From Nocardia cyriacigeorgica (GTDB lineage: Bacteria; Actinomycetota; Actinomycetes; Mycobacteriales; Mycobacteriaceae), in assembly GCF_029868385.1 (NCBI RefSeq), contig NZ_JARWNX010000051.1, positions 1 to 64,000 on the forward strand: a stretch of DNA of 64,000 bases, read 5' to 3'. This document shows, in pieces, positions 53,796 through 63,014 of this stretch. The position numbers and the translations under genes were made by a program. Every line of letters begins with the position of its first letter. Position 1 is the stretch's first letter. The notes beneath the pieces were generated by a model. The model searched no databases. It was not told the origin of the DNA and was given only the letters and a program-made list of their open reading frames with translations.

Positions 53796-54935
53796 GTGCA
53801 GTTCGGAATCTTCACCGTCGGCGACGTCACCGTCGACCCGACGACCGGCCGCGCCCCGAGCGAAGCGGAGCGGATCAAGGCCATGGTCGCGATCGCGCTG
53901 CGGGCCGAGGAGGTCGGGCTGGACGTCTTCGCCACCGGTGAGCATCACAATCCGCCGTTCGTACCGTCATCGCCGACGACCATGCTCGGCTATGTGGCCG
54001 CGCGCACACGCGATCTACAGCTGTCCACCGCGACGACCCTGATCACCACCAACGATCCGGTGAAGATCGCCGAGGACTTCGCGATGCTGCAACATCTGGC
54101 CGACGGCCGGGTGGATCTGATGCTCGGCCGCGGCAACACCGGCCCGGTGTACCCGTGGTTCGGCAAGGACATCCGCGACGGCATCGCGCTGGCCGTGGAG
54201 AACTATCACCTGCTGCGCAAGTTGTGGCGCGAACCCAAGGTCGATTGGCAGGGCAAGTTCCGCACCCCGCTCCAGGGCTTCACCTCGACGCCCGCGCCGC
54301 TGGACCAGACCCCGCCGTTCGTCTGGCACGGATCGATCCGTTCACCGGAGATCGCCGAACAGGCCGCCTACTACGGTGACGGCTTCTTCCACAACAACAT
54401 CTTCTGGAACAAGGAGCACACCGCCCAGATGGTGGCGCTGTACCGGCAGCGTTTCGAACATTACGGTCACGGCGCCGCCGATCAGGCGATCGTCGGGCTC
54501 GGCGGGCAGGTGTTCATGGCCGAGACCGAGGCCGCGGCCAAGAAGTTCTTCCGCCCCTACTTCGACAATGCTCCCGTCTACGGGCACGGACCGTCGATGG
54601 AGGAGTTCACCGAACTCACACCGTTGACGGTGGGCACGCCCGAGCAGGTGATCGAGCGGACCCTCGGCTTCGCCGACAATGTCGGCGATTACCAGCGTCA
54701 GCTGTTCCTGCTCGACCACGCCGGGCTTCCGCTCGAGGTGGTGCTCGAGCAGATCGAGATCCTGGGTCGCGAGGTGGTCCCGACGCTGCGCAAGGAGTTC
54801 GAGGCGCGTCGTCCGGCGCATGTGCCCAGCGATCCGCCCACCCACGCGAGCTTGGTGGCGGCCGGTCCGCAGGCACCGCATCGATTGGTCGAGCCCGCCC
54901 GTGCGGGCGTGCTCGCCGCGGCGAACGAGGAGTAA
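53796..54935 (+). CDS. Luciferase-like (LLM) FMN-dependent monooxygenase, CE1758 type
   Basis: This 379-residue TIM-barrel flavoenzyme has VGLDVFATGEHHNPPF, the LLM signature, then TTTLITTNDPVKIAEDFAM-like sequence and LMLGRGNTGPVYPWFG. Near the C-terminus it is Pro/Ala-rich. It is paired with the flavin reductase 3 bases downstream, the usual CE1758/CE1759 arrangement, in which the reductase supplies FMNH2. The substrate is unknown. The GTG start has GAGGAGGA upstream. Confidence 0.92.
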   Translation: MQFGIFTVGDVTVDPTTGRAPSEAERIKAMVAIALRAEEVGLDVFATGEHHNPPFVPSSPTTMLGYVAARTRDLQLSTATTLITTNDPVKIAEDFAMLQHLADGRVDLMLGRGNTGPVYPWFGKDIRDGIALAVENYHLLRKLWREPKVDWQGKFRTPLQGFTSTPAPLDQTPPFVWHGSIRSPEIAEQAAYYGDGFFHNNIFWNKEHTAQMVALYRQRFEHYGHGAADQAIVGLGGQVFMAETEAAAKKFFRPYFDNAPVYGHGPSMEEFTELTPLTVGTPEQVIERTLGFADNVGDYQRQLFLLDHAGLPLEVVLEQIEILGREVVPTLRKEFEARRPAHVPSDPPTHASLVAAGPQAPHRLVEPARAGVLAAANEE

Positions 54936-54938
54936 CCG

Positions 54939-55628
54939 ATGACACGTCGAGTCGTAGTGCTCACCGCGGGGCTGTCGCAGCCGTCGTCGAGCAGGCTGTT
55001 GGCCGATCAACTGGCCGATGCCGTCTCGGCGGCGGTGACCGCCCGCGGTGAGGCGGTCGAGTTCGAGGTGGTCGAACTCCGTGATCTGGCCACCGAATTG
55101 GCGACGACCGTCGTCACCGGTGGACTGCCGACACCGGCCGTGGCTCAGGCCAGGGAGAAGGTGTCGGCCGCCGACGGGATCATCGCCGTCACACCCGTGT
55201 TCGCTGCGAGCTACAGCGGCCTGTTCAAGATGTTCATCGACGTGCTCGATCCCGAATCGCTCAACGGTATGCCGGTGCTGATCGGCGCCACCGCGGGCAC
55301 GCCACGGCATTCTCTGGTGCTCGAGCACGCCATGCGTCCACTGTTCAGCTATCTGCGGGCGGTTGTCGTGCCCACCGGAATCTTCGCCGCCACCGAGGAT
55401 TTCGGATCGGCCGGGCTCACCGAACGGGTGCACCGGGCCGCCGCCGAGTTCGCGACGCTGATCGTCGCGCAGCAGAGCTCGGTCGCCGGTTTCGTTCCGG
55501 ACGAGCCACGCAGACAACGCCATTCGGGCAACTCGCTCGCCACGCCCACCCCGTTCGCACAGCTGCTCGCAGGCCATACCGGGAACACGGCCACCGGGAA
55601 CGGACACACCACCCGGCCGCGCAGCTGA
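54939..55628 (+). CDS. NADPH-dependent FMN reductase, CE1759 type
   Basis: This 229-residue flavodoxin-fold reductase has VVVLTAGLSQPSSSRLLADQL (phosphate loop) and GIIAVTPVFAASYSGLFKMFID, the FMN_red signature, then PVLIGATAGTPRHSLVLE. It is translationally close to the monooxygenase and should regenerate its reduced flavin. The last 45 residues are a hydrophilic tail. Confidence 0.92.
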   Translation: MTRRVVVLTAGLSQPSSSRLLADQLADAVSAAVTARGEAVEFEVVELRDLATELATTVVTGGLPTPAVAQAREKVSAADGIIAVTPVFAASYSGLFKMFIDVLDPESLNGMPVLIGATAGTPRHSLVLEHAMRPLFSYLRAVVVPTGIFAATEDFGSAGLTERVHRAAAEFATLIVAQQSSVAGFVPDEPRRQRHSGNSLATPTPFAQLLAGHTGNTATGNGHTTRPRS

Positions 55629-55853
55629 CCGGTGGCCCCGGACCGGCGGCGGGTTCTGTCTCGTGCGAACCCGTGAGCCCGCATCCACCCATACGCTCGT
55701 AGAACTCCGTCCGACGTCGTAGATTCGAGACAATGCACGTCCGGCATCGGTGCGCGAGCTGGTTGCACCCAGCCCGCCGCATCGGTGCCGGACGCTCACC
55801 GATCCGGGAACGACGACGCGACCCGCGCGGGTGCGCGCAGCGAAGGGGTTGTC

Positions 55854-56714
55854 ATGGCGGGCAAGCGCACGATCCTCACCGCGGGGTTGCGGCGGCTGTC
55901 GGTACTGCTGTCGGAGATGCGCGAACAGGCGAATCTGACCAAGGAGGAGGTCAGCGCCAAGACCGGGATCAATGTCACCACGCTGTACCGGATCGAACGG
56001 GCGCAGGCCAGACCGCAGCGACGCACCCTGTTGACAATGCTCGACCTGTACGGCGTCGACGACACCCGACGCAAGGACGCGCTGGAATTACTGACCGACG
56101 CGCAGAAGCCGGGCATGTCACGGCCTTATGAGGCCAGTCTCACCGAAGTGTATGCGGCATATATCAATTTCGAATCCGTGGCGCTGTCGGCGCGGCACTA
56201 TCAGACCTCCTACGTGCCGGGTCTGCTGCAAACCGAGCAGTACGCCCTCGCGGTGATCGATACCTCCATGCCCAAGGTCGATGCCGCGGTCATGGAACGC
56301 CGGGCGCGCGCCCGGATGGACCGCGCCGCGGTGCTCACGAAAGACGAACCGCTGGAACTGTGGGTGGTGCTGGACGAGGCCGCGATCCGGCGCGTCGTCG
56401 GCGGACCGGAGATCATGCGTGGACAGCTGAACCGGCTGCTGGAAGAGGTGCTGAAAAAGAATGTGATCCTCCAGATCCTGCCGTTCGACGCGGGGGCCCA
56501 TCCGGGCATGGCGGGCGCGTTCACGCTGCTGGATTTCCATGATCCCGCCGATCCGGAACTGGTGTATGTGGAAAGCATCTCCGGCGATGCGCTGATCGAG
56601 GGGCACAACGAGATCCGGCGTTTCGGGGTCATCTTCGATCAGCTGCGCGCCATGGCGCTGAGCCCGCGCGATTCCGCGGCCCTCATCTCCGAGGCCGCGA
56701 GCAGTCTGGGCTAA
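55854..56714 (+). CDS. XRE-family regulator with DUF5753 (Scr1-type)
   Basis: About 286 residues. The HTH_31/XRE domain (about 12-70) has LLSEMREQANLTKEEVSAKTGI-type helices and TTLYRIERAQARPQ. The DUF5753 domain follows (about 90-280) with YVPGLLQTEQYALAV and LPFDAGAHPGMAGAFTLLDF, a signature of Streptomyces/Nocardia regulators paired with DUF397 proteins. No DUF397 gene is visible next to it. The ATG at 55854 has GAAGGGG upstream. The stop overlaps the convergent ABC-2 permease stop by 4 bases. Confidence 0.9.
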   Translation: MAGKRTILTAGLRRLSVLLSEMREQANLTKEEVSAKTGINVTTLYRIERAQARPQRRTLLTMLDLYGVDDTRRKDALELLTDAQKPGMSRPYEASLTEVYAAYINFESVALSARHYQTSYVPGLLQTEQYALAVIDTSMPKVDAAVMERRARARMDRAAVLTKDEPLELWVVLDEAAIRRVVGGPEIMRGQLNRLLEEVLKKNVILQILPFDAGAHPGMAGAFTLLDFHDPADPELVYVESISGDALIEGHNEIRRFGVIFDQLRAMALSPRDSAALISEAASSLG

Positions 56715-57544
56715 CGCCTGCTGGCCCGGCGGTAGCCGATGGCCGCGGGGACGGCGAACACCGCGATCGCGCCCACCGACCAGGCCAGCGTCGCCAGCAG
56801 CGGTTCACGGACCGGCCCGCCCAGCGACAGCCCGCGCATGGCGTTGATGGCATGGCTCATCGGCTGATGCTCCACGATCGGGCGCGCCCATCCCGGATAC
56901 GCGGCCAGGGGCACGAAACCCGTACTGAAGAACATCATCATCGACGAACCGAGGGAAATCGCCTCGACCACGGCCGTTCTGGCCCCGAACACCGCGACGG
57001 TGGTGACAACGGTCGCGAAGGCGAGCCCGAACAGCAAGGGCACCAGCAGTAATGCCACCCCGGCCGCGAACCCCTGCTCGAACCGGAAACCGAGCGCCAC
57101 ACCCACCGCGAACAGCACGATCGTGCAGGTCATGATGCGCACACCCTCGGCGACGATCCGCGCCGCCACCCCGGAGGCCCGGTGCACCGGCAGCACCCAG
57201 AACCGCGCGAGCAGACCGGCGTCACGCTCACGGCCGAGGGTGATCGCACCGGCCAGCGAACCCGACATCACCCCGACCAAGGCCACCATCGGCACCGAAC
57301 CGTAGAGCGCGCTGGCGCCGGAGAACGCGGAGATCTGGCGACCGAGCACGGTCTGCAACATCACCAGCAGCAGGGCGGGGAACAGCAGCGACTGCATGAG
57401 CGTCAGCGGATCGCGCCACCAGCGCAGCAGCAGGCGTCTGGTCTGGATGAGGGTTTGCGGTACCACCCGGCGCAGGGTCTCGGTGGCGCCGGTGACCGTC
57501 GGCAGCTCCTGCGCTCGGGTGGGTCGCGGTGTCGCGGTGGTCAT
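56711..57544 (-). CDS. ABC-2-type export permease (DrrB/DrrC-like) 1
   Basis: This 277-residue membrane protein has a cytoplasmic N-terminus and about six membrane segments, including LTLMQSLLFPALLLVMLQTVLG and FFSTGFVPLAAYPGWARPI, the ABC2_membrane signature. The start overlaps the end of the next permease gene by 4 bases, so the two are co-translated. They resemble the DrrB/DrrC pair of lipid or drug exporters, but no ATPase gene is next to them. Confidence 0.9.
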   Translation of the reverse strand: MTTATPRPTRAQELPTVTGATETLRRVVPQTLIQTRRLLLRWWRDPLTLMQSLLFPALLLVMLQTVLGRQISAFSGASALYGSVPMVALVGVMSGSLAGAITLGRERDAGLLARFWVLPVHRASGVAARIVAEGVRIMTCTIVLFAVGVALGFRFEQGFAAGVALLLVPLLFGLAFATVVTTVAVFGARTAVVEAISLGSSMMMFFSTGFVPLAAYPGWARPIVEHQPMSHAINAMRGLSLGGPVREPLLATLAWSVGAIAVFAVPAAIGYRRASRR

Positions 57545-58347
57545 CGTCGGCGCACCGATTCGGTCACGGCCAATCCGCCGAACACCAGCAGCAGCCCGAA
57601 CACCCAGGCCAACGCCGGTCCCATGGTCGGCACGTCCACCGCACCCGCGTCGCCCGTCGAATCTCCGGCCAGCGCGCGCAGCGCATCGATGAACCGGGAT
57701 ATCGGCTGGTTGGCCGCGAAACCCTGGATCCAGGAGGGGAATTGCTCGGCCGGGGCGAACCCGGTGGAGACCATGCCGAGGATCAGCTGCGGTAACACCA
57801 GGATCTGGGTGGTGGCCTCGGGATTACGGGTCAACCGTCCCAACCAGTCCGCGCCGAGCGCGAACGCGGCCGCGATCAGTAAGGACAGCGCGAGAAAGCC
57901 AACGGTATGCCACCAGCCGCCGTAGAACCGGAACCCGATCACCGTGCCGCACACCACCGCGGCGGCCAGCGATACCGCGGTACGGAACAGCGCCGCGGAC
58001 ATGCGCGCCCCCAGCGGGGTGATCGCCGTGATCGGCATCGAGCCGAACCGCGCGTCCAAGCCGTCGCGGGCGTCGGTGGCCGCGCGCAGGGCGGCCGAAC
58101 CCGCGCAGAACGCCACCGATTGCATCACGATCATCGGCATCAGGAACTGCGCGTAGCTGCTGAGCCCATGACCATAAAAGCTCATCACCAGATTCAGCGG
58201 AACGTAGAACCCCAGCGTGAACACCGTCGGCGCCAGCACCGCGGTGAGCAGTTCACCGTTACGCCAGGACGGGCGGATCAACCGGCGGGTGAGCACCCAC
58301 CATTGCCGCGCGGCGCCCGCATGCACCGCGACCGGCGCGCTCACCAC
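57541..58347 (-). CDS. ABC-2-type export permease (DrrB/DrrC-like) 2
   Basis: This 268-residue partner of the preceding permease has about six membrane segments and MVSTGFAPAEQFPSWIQGFAANQPISRF, the DrrB/C-type signature near the C-terminus. It is the first gene of the pair. It may export the NRPS product or a lipid; position 4.6 kb from the NRPS is the only hint. The ATPase must be encoded elsewhere. Confidence 0.9.
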   Translation of the reverse strand: MVSAPVAVHAGAARQWWVLTRRLIRPSWRNGELLTAVLAPTVFTLGFYVPLNLVMSFYGHGLSSYAQFLMPMIVMQSVAFCAGSAALRAATDARDGLDARFGSMPITAITPLGARMSAALFRTAVSLAAAVVCGTVIGFRFYGGWWHTVGFLALSLLIAAAFALGADWLGRLTRNPEATTQILVLPQLILGMVSTGFAPAEQFPSWIQGFAANQPISRFIDALRALAGDSTGDAGAVDVPTMGPALAWVFGLLLVFGGLAVTESVRRR

Positions 58348-58694
58348 CTCGGTCCCGAGTTCGACACTCGCCCATCGTCCTCCGTCGGGGGGCTCGAGGC
58401 CATCACATCGGGCCGCGTCCTTGCCGGTGACGCTCTCATACGAGGCGGCGCCACCTCACGGGCAGGGCGGTGCGGTCAGGCAGTGTGGGAGTCGATTCCA
58501 GGTGGGAAACCCCACATCGAGTGGCGGTTCGCGGTGGAGGCGGGACGGCGACGAGTTCCGTTCCACCCGGTCATCCGAGCGAAATCGGCCGCTGCCCAGC
58601 GATTTCGACGACCTGCTCCCACAGTGCGCCGGAGGTCGCGCCGACCCGATCACGAAGGTGACGAGACAAGTCGGTATCGGTAACGTATCCGGCG
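58348..58694. other. Divergent intergenic region
   Basis: About 350 bases between the ABC-2 permease (minus) and the ImmA-like gene (plus). It would carry both promoters. No ATPase remnant, operator or terminator was recognised; frames across it have poor codon bias. Confidence 0.4.
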
Positions 58695-59192
58695 ATGAAC
58701 AGCATGGAAGCCCGGTTGGGTGAGGCGGCGCGGACGGTACCGCTCCCGCACCCGTGGGACCTGAACGCCTACCTCGCTCAGGTGGCCGCCTACCGGAGCA
58801 GGCCGCTGTCGCTCCAGCCGGTCCACCGGTCGGCGCTGGCCGATATCGGTTGCAGCGGTAACGGGTTGTGGATCGCGCGTAAATACGACGACATCATCGT
58901 CTACGACGCCGCGGCGTCCGGCCGCAATGCCGAGCACATCGTGTTGCACGCCGTCGGCCATATGCTGCTCGGGCACGGCGATATCGACACCGCCGCGGCG
59001 GAACTGTCGCCCACACTGGCCTCGGCGCTGTCGTCGATGTCGCCCGGATCGGTCGCTCAGGTGCTCGGCCGCGACGATTTCGGCGCCGAACGTGAACGTG
59101 ACGCCGGAGTGTTCGCGGAGATGACCATGGTCTACGCCACCCTGCCGCGCCGCAAACAGCGTTCGTTCCGGCTCTTCGGCCGCGGGCGCTAG
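58695..59192 (+). CDS. ImmA/IrrE-like protein with degenerate zinc motif
   Basis: A 165-residue protein with the layout of ImmA/IrrE metallopeptidases: IVYDAAASGRNAEHIVLHAVGHMLLGH ends in the expected zinc helix. Here the HExxH motif reads HAVGH (residues 85-89), so the catalytic Glu is Ala; the third His of LLGH (94) is kept. Such proteins usually pair with XRE regulators, and an XRE gene lies 2 kb away across the permease pair. It may bind zinc without cleaving, acting as a regulator. It ends 22 bases before a convergent DUF4254 gene. Confidence 0.75.
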   Translation: MNSMEARLGEAARTVPLPHPWDLNAYLAQVAAYRSRPLSLQPVHRSALADIGCSGNGLWIARKYDDIIVYDAAASGRNAEHIVLHAVGHMLLGHGDIDTAAAELSPTLASALSSMSPGSVAQVLGRDDFGAERERDAGVFAEMTMVYATLPRRKQRSFRLFGRGR

Positions 59193-59214
59193 ACCGGACC
59201 GAGCGCTCGGGTGC

Positions 59215-59649
59215 TCACCACTCCCCCGCGGCGTCGGGCAATCGACGGTTGCCGACCCGCAGTTCCACGATCAGGTCCTGATAGGTATCGGCCACCTCGT
59301 GCAGACGCACCCACGCGTCGTAATAGACGGTGTCCGGTGCGTGCGCCGAGGCCACGAAGGCGTGCACGGTCAGCTGCGCCATCCGGTCGACGATGCTGCC
59401 GACCGTCTCGGTGTGCATCCGCGCGGATCCGTGCGGTATCGGCGTCGCCAGCGTCACCCAGCGATCGATCGCGCGCACCAGCTGCCCACGCCGCCGATCC
59501 ACCTTGGCCAACGCGCTGACCGGGGTCCGCTCCCGCAGTTCGTGCAACTGGGTCAGCTCACCGGCGGCGTCCAGCATCGGATGATCGACGTGCGGCAGGC
59601 CACGGCACGCCGCGAGCACCAACTCCTTGCTCGGTATCACCGGCACCAC
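59215..59649 (-). CDS. DUF4254 protein (copy 2)
   Basis: A 144-residue, mainly helical soluble protein with MHTETVGSIVDRMA (about 80-93) and a terminal GNRRLPDAAGEW, matching the DUF4254 protein at 28490-28933. The two copies are about 30 kb apart on the same strand. Function unknown. Several GTG starts lie close together, so the first few residues are uncertain. Confidence 0.8.
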   Translation of the reverse strand: MVPVIPSKELVLAACRGLPHVDHPMLDAAGELTQLHELRERTPVSALAKVDRRRGQLVRAIDRWVTLATPIPHGSARMHTETVGSIVDRMAQLTVHAFVASAHAPDTVYYDAWVRLHEVADTYQDLIVELRVGNRRLPDAAGEW

Positions 59650-59832
59650 CTCATCGCCGCGCCTCGCCCGCGCACCGGGTACTCAGGCTCCGGCTGTCGC
59701 CGCTGCCGCTGCCCCGATGCACCGTTCACCCCGATAGCGTCCACCACTTCCCGGCAGCCGTCACCGTTTTCCGCAACTCTCGGTGCCACCGATCGGCGCG
59801 CTGCGCGAATCGCCGCTTTCCCGGTGTCCGAT

Positions 59833-60603
59833 TCAGGCAGATACGCGCGAGCCCGATTCGGCCAGATAGTCCGGTCCGCCGACGTAGGTGGTGGTACCGG
59901 ATTCCGCGGCGCTCGAGGCGGCCGCCGCCACCGCCGCGGCGAATTCGCCGATGCTCGGCAGCTCGGCATGATCGCGGCGCGCCGAGACCGCCTCCGGGTC
60001 CCGCCGCTCGAGCAACCGCACGATGATGGTGCCGTCGATCATGTCACCGGAGACCACGAACACCCGGATACCGCGTTCGGCCAGTTCCGGAATCATCGCG
60101 CGCAAGGCGTCCTCACCGGCGCGTTTGCTGGCCGCGATGGGCTCGTAGTCGGCGGGCACCGGTTTGCGGCCATGGAAATGCGCCTGATGGCTGGTGACGA
60201 ACACGATCCGGGAACCTGCGGGCATGTGCGGCAGCGCCAGCCGCACCAACCGCACCTGCGCGTCCCGATTGATGGTCATCGCATACTCCGGTGCGGCACC
60301 GCGTTCGAGCCCGCCCGATGCGTTGAGCACCAGCACGTCGAGCTGTCCGCGCCGCTCCACGACCTCGCTGATCAGCGCCCGCGTCGAGGCCTCGTCGCAG
60401 ATATCGGCGCCCGCGATGGAGGCCGCGCCACCGGCCGCGGTGATGTCGGCGGCCAGCGTCTCGGCGCGTTTGCGTTTCTCCCGGTAGTTGATGACCACAT
60501 GGTCGCCGCCCGCCGCCAGCACCCTGGCCGTCTCGGCGCCGATACCGCGGGACGCGCCCGTGACCACGACCGTGCGCGCTGCCCTCGTCTCGGATTCGTC
60601 CAT
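59833..60603 (-). CDS. Short-chain dehydrogenase/reductase with altered active site
   Basis: A 256-residue Rossmann protein with VVVTGASRGIGAETARVLA (cofactor loop), GADICDEASTR, LVLNASGG (in place of NNAG) and FVTSHQAHFHG (Ser position). The position four residues before the active-site Lys reads I-A-A-S-K, so the usual catalytic Tyr of YxxxK is Ile. A Tyr lies three residues earlier. ATG 60603 has GGAAGG upstream; the frame continues upstream as noise. It is divergent from an HxlR regulator, which likely controls it. Confidence 0.85.
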   Translation of the reverse strand: MDESETRAARTVVVTGASRGIGAETARVLAAGGDHVVINYREKRKRAETLAADITAAGGAASIAGADICDEASTRALISEVVERRGQLDVLVLNASGGLERGAAPEYAMTINRDAQVRLVRLALPHMPAGSRIVFVTSHQAHFHGRKPVPADYEPIAASKRAGEDALRAMIPELAERGIRVFVVSGDMIDGTIIVRLLERRDPEAVSARRDHAELPSIGEFAAAVAAAASSAAESGTTTYVGGPDYLAESGSRVSA

Positions 60604-60646
60604 CCGGCACGCCTTCCTTCCACGCCAACACCCGGCACAATGCTTC

Positions 60647-60659
60647 TGATTTAGAATCA
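60647..60659. promoter_or_regulatory. Palindrome in the SDR/HxlR divergent promoter
   Basis: TGATTTAGAATCA has 5-base arms around TAG in the 71-base gap between the divergent SDR and HxlR genes. A related half-site, TTCTGAATGA, follows at about 60669. It is a plausible HxlR site. Confidence 0.5.
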
Positions 60660-60674
60660 CTATGGTGGTTCTGA

Positions 60675-61028
60675 ATGAGAAGCGCAAGCGAGCCGACCCC
60701 ATCGCGCGGACAGCATGATCCGACCAACGCGCCGATGCTGGCGACCATGGATCTACTCGGACAGCGCTGGGTGCTGCGGGTGATCTGGGAACTGGAACCG
60801 GGCCGTCTCGGCTTTCTGGAGCTGCGCCGACGCATGGGCAACTGCTCGTCGAGCATGTTGTCGACACGCCTACAGCACCTTCAGATCGCGGGCCTGGTCA
60901 CCAAGAACGTCGACAAGACCTACGAACTCACCGAGGCCGGCACCGAACTCTGCGAATCGCTCGAACAGTTGTGGGCGTGGTCGCGGCGCTGGACGCCGAC
61001 GGCGCCCGACTCGCCGGGCTCAGCGTGA
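60675..61028 (+). CDS. HxlR-family transcriptional regulator
   Basis: A 117-residue winged-HTH protein with MLATMDLLGQRWVLRVIWEL (HxlR signature), FLELRRRMGNCSSSMLSTRLQHL and AGLVTKN-YELTEAG. The Cys57 region of redox-sensing members is not obvious, though one Cys lies in GNCSSS. It is divergent from the SDR gene with a palindrome between them and likely represses it. Confidence 0.9.
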   Translation: MRSASEPTPSRGQHDPTNAPMLATMDLLGQRWVLRVIWELEPGRLGFLELRRRMGNCSSSMLSTRLQHLQIAGLVTKNVDKTYELTEAGTELCESLEQLWAWSRRWTPTAPDSPGSA

Positions 61029-61052
61029 ACGCCGCCCGGCGAGTTCATCGGC

Positions 61053-62402
61053 TCACTTGAGGCGAATGCTCGAGAAATGTGCCGTCGTCGGCGTCGGCGC
61101 GGCGGTCAAGTACAGCGCATCCGAATCGCCGAGCGAATCACCGTCGCCGAATTCCAGCCCACGCAGTCCGGGCACCGACAGCGGCGCGCCGGCGGTGTCA
61201 CGAACATAGTCGACGAACTCACCGGTGGTGTCGTCGTAGGCCAGGATCCGGCCCGCACCCCCGGTATTGCCGATGAGCAGTTTGCCGCTGAGCGGACCGA
61301 AGGTCGACGGCGTGACGGTCACCGCCCACGGCGCGTTGAGCCTGCCGCCATCGTCGAGGATGCGGACGAGAGTGCCATCGGCAGCGAACTCGGCGATCCT
61401 GCCCTTGTCCGGTGTATCCCCGGCCGCACGCTCGCCGTCGAGGTCGGCCACCTCGCGCTCGCCCACCGCGAACTCGTCGGCCTCATCGGCATCGGGCCTG
61501 GTCACCGCGTAGGTGACGAAGACACGGTCGCCGATGGTGGTGAGGTTGAACGGCGCCGGATCCCCCGGCACCGCCTTACGGCCGAGTTCGGGTTTTTCGG
61601 CGTCGACGGCCTCGCCGGTGGCGAACGGATTGACGAACCCGGAGGTCGCCACCAGCTGCCAGTTCTTGTCGAAGGTGCGCACCTGCGGTTCGGCGCCGAA
61701 ATCGGCGGCCAGCAGTGCGTCGCCCGAAGGCGCCAGCGCGATGCCGTAGAAGGCCATCTTCTGCGCGGAACCATCGAACACCAGATTCGCCGGACCGTCA
61801 TGGCGGATGACCGCGCCATCGGGCGCGATATCGGTCCACGCGGAGATCTTCCCGGAATCGGTGGCCACGATATTGCGCGCCGACCCGCTGAGCAGCAGCG
61901 GCGGCACACCCTCGAACGGAACCGGCTGATCACGCACCACGAACACATCCGAATTCGGCGGCGCCGGATTCGCCACGACGCCGGTCACGGTGCCCGCACT
62001 CTTGTCCGAGGTATCGGAATCGGCGCCCGGCACGGTCATCGCGGCGAATCCGTCCTGCGACAGGGTGCGCAGTTCGGTCTTCGACGCCGATCGGACGTCA
62101 CCGAGGAAGCCGTGGGCCTTACCACCGGCGCCGACCAGGAAGTGCCCGCCCGCGCGGTCGGCGAAGCCCCACGCGTTCACCATGCCGGAAACGGTCACCG
62201 CGGCGTGTGCGGCGTCATCGCCCGCGGCCAGGGCGGTGAGTACATAGCGGTTGCCGTCCAGCGTGATGTCGTCGGTCCCGGAGCCGGTATCAGTACAGGC
62301 GGTGGCGACCACGAGCGCGGCACCGAGTGCCGAGACGCGCAGCAGGTTCGTGCGCGTGCGCGAGCGCCAGTTACCGGAATCGGCCCGGTGTCCGTACAGC
62401 AT
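61053..62402 (-). CDS. TIGR03118-like secreted lipoprotein (NHL/beta-propeller type)
   Basis: About 449 residues. The signal peptide ends in a lipobox VVATAC (Cys36). The mature part has repeated strand patterns expected of a beta-propeller, and APFNLTTIGDRVFVTYAV, a signature of TIGR03118 proteins, followed by GRLNAPWAVTVTPSTFGPLSGKLLIGN. The ATG at 62402 has GGAAGGGAC upstream; a longer frame starts at 62423. Its role on the cell surface is unknown. Confidence 0.8.
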   Translation of the reverse strand: MLYGHRADSGNWRSRTRTNLLRVSALGAALVVATACTDTGSGTDDITLDGNRYVLTALAAGDDAAHAAVTVSGMVNAWGFADRAGGHFLVGAGGKAHGFLGDVRSASKTELRTLSQDGFAAMTVPGADSDTSDKSAGTVTGVVANPAPPNSDVFVVRDQPVPFEGVPPLLLSGSARNIVATDSGKISAWTDIAPDGAVIRHDGPANLVFDGSAQKMAFYGIALAPSGDALLAADFGAEPQVRTFDKNWQLVATSGFVNPFATGEAVDAEKPELGRKAVPGDPAPFNLTTIGDRVFVTYAVTRPDADEADEFAVGEREVADLDGERAAGDTPDKGRIAEFAADGTLVRILDDGGRLNAPWAVTVTPSTFGPLSGKLLIGNTGGAGRILAYDDTTGEFVDYVRDTAGAPLSVPGLRGLEFGDGDSLGDSDALYLTAAPTPTTAHFSSIRLK

Positions 62403-62516
62403 TCTTGTCCCTTCCGACCACACAGCCCCTCACCCATCGGGCGTGGCTCACCTTAGCGCGTGCGAAACAAGGGAGCCGGGAAACATCGCTTCCGCCATGG
62501 GTTTAAGCTGACCGCC

Positions 62517-63014
62517 GTGGTCGAACCTCAACCGCCCGTCGCACTCCATCCCGATATCGCAGCGCTGGCCCCACTGCTCGGCACCTGGCGCGGTACCGGA
62601 CACGGCGAATACCCGACGATCGAACCGTTCGACTATCTCGAGGAAATCCATTTCGGCCATATCGGACGACCGTTCCTCACCTACCGGCAACGCACCCGCG
62701 CCGCCGATGACAACCGCCCGCTACACGCCGAAACCGGATACCTGCGGCGCCCGCGCCCGGATCGCGTGGAGCTGATCCTGGCGCATCCGACCGGTATCAC
62801 CGAAATATGCGAAGGCGGGCTCACCGTCACCGATACCGACATCCGGTTCGAATTCGAATCGACGAATATCGGACTCAGCGGCACCGCGAAATCGGTGACC
62901 GCGCTCGGACGCTCCATCGCGCAATCCGGCGACGTCATCGACTACACCCTGCGCATGGCGGCCGTCGATCAACCGTTGCAACATCATCTGGCGGCCACCT
63001 TGCGTCGCGCCTGA
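62517..63014 (+). CDS. Nitrobindin-like haem-binding beta-barrel protein
   Basis: A 165-residue protein with [19 protein letters not shown] near 25-43, the nitrobindin/FABP-like signature (GxWxGxGxGxYPTI), and a terminal [13 protein letters not shown] carrying the probable haem-ligand His. Nitrobindins bind ferric haem and can isomerise peroxynitrite. The GTG at 62517 gives the usual N-terminus; the frame is open to 62460. Confidence 0.9.
   Translation: MVEPQPPVALHPDIAALAPLLGTWRGTGHGEYPTIEPFDYLEEIHFGHIGRPFLTYRQRTRAADDNRPLHAETGYLRRPRPDRVELILAHPTGITEICEGGLTVTDTDIRFEFESTNIGLSGTAKSVTALGRSIAQSGDVIDYTLRMAAVDQPLQHHLAATLRRA

Noticed and set aside
58456-58653. 65-codon minus-strand frame between the permease and the ImmA-like gene
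   Set aside because: Poor codon bias, no ribosome-binding site and no recognisable motif.
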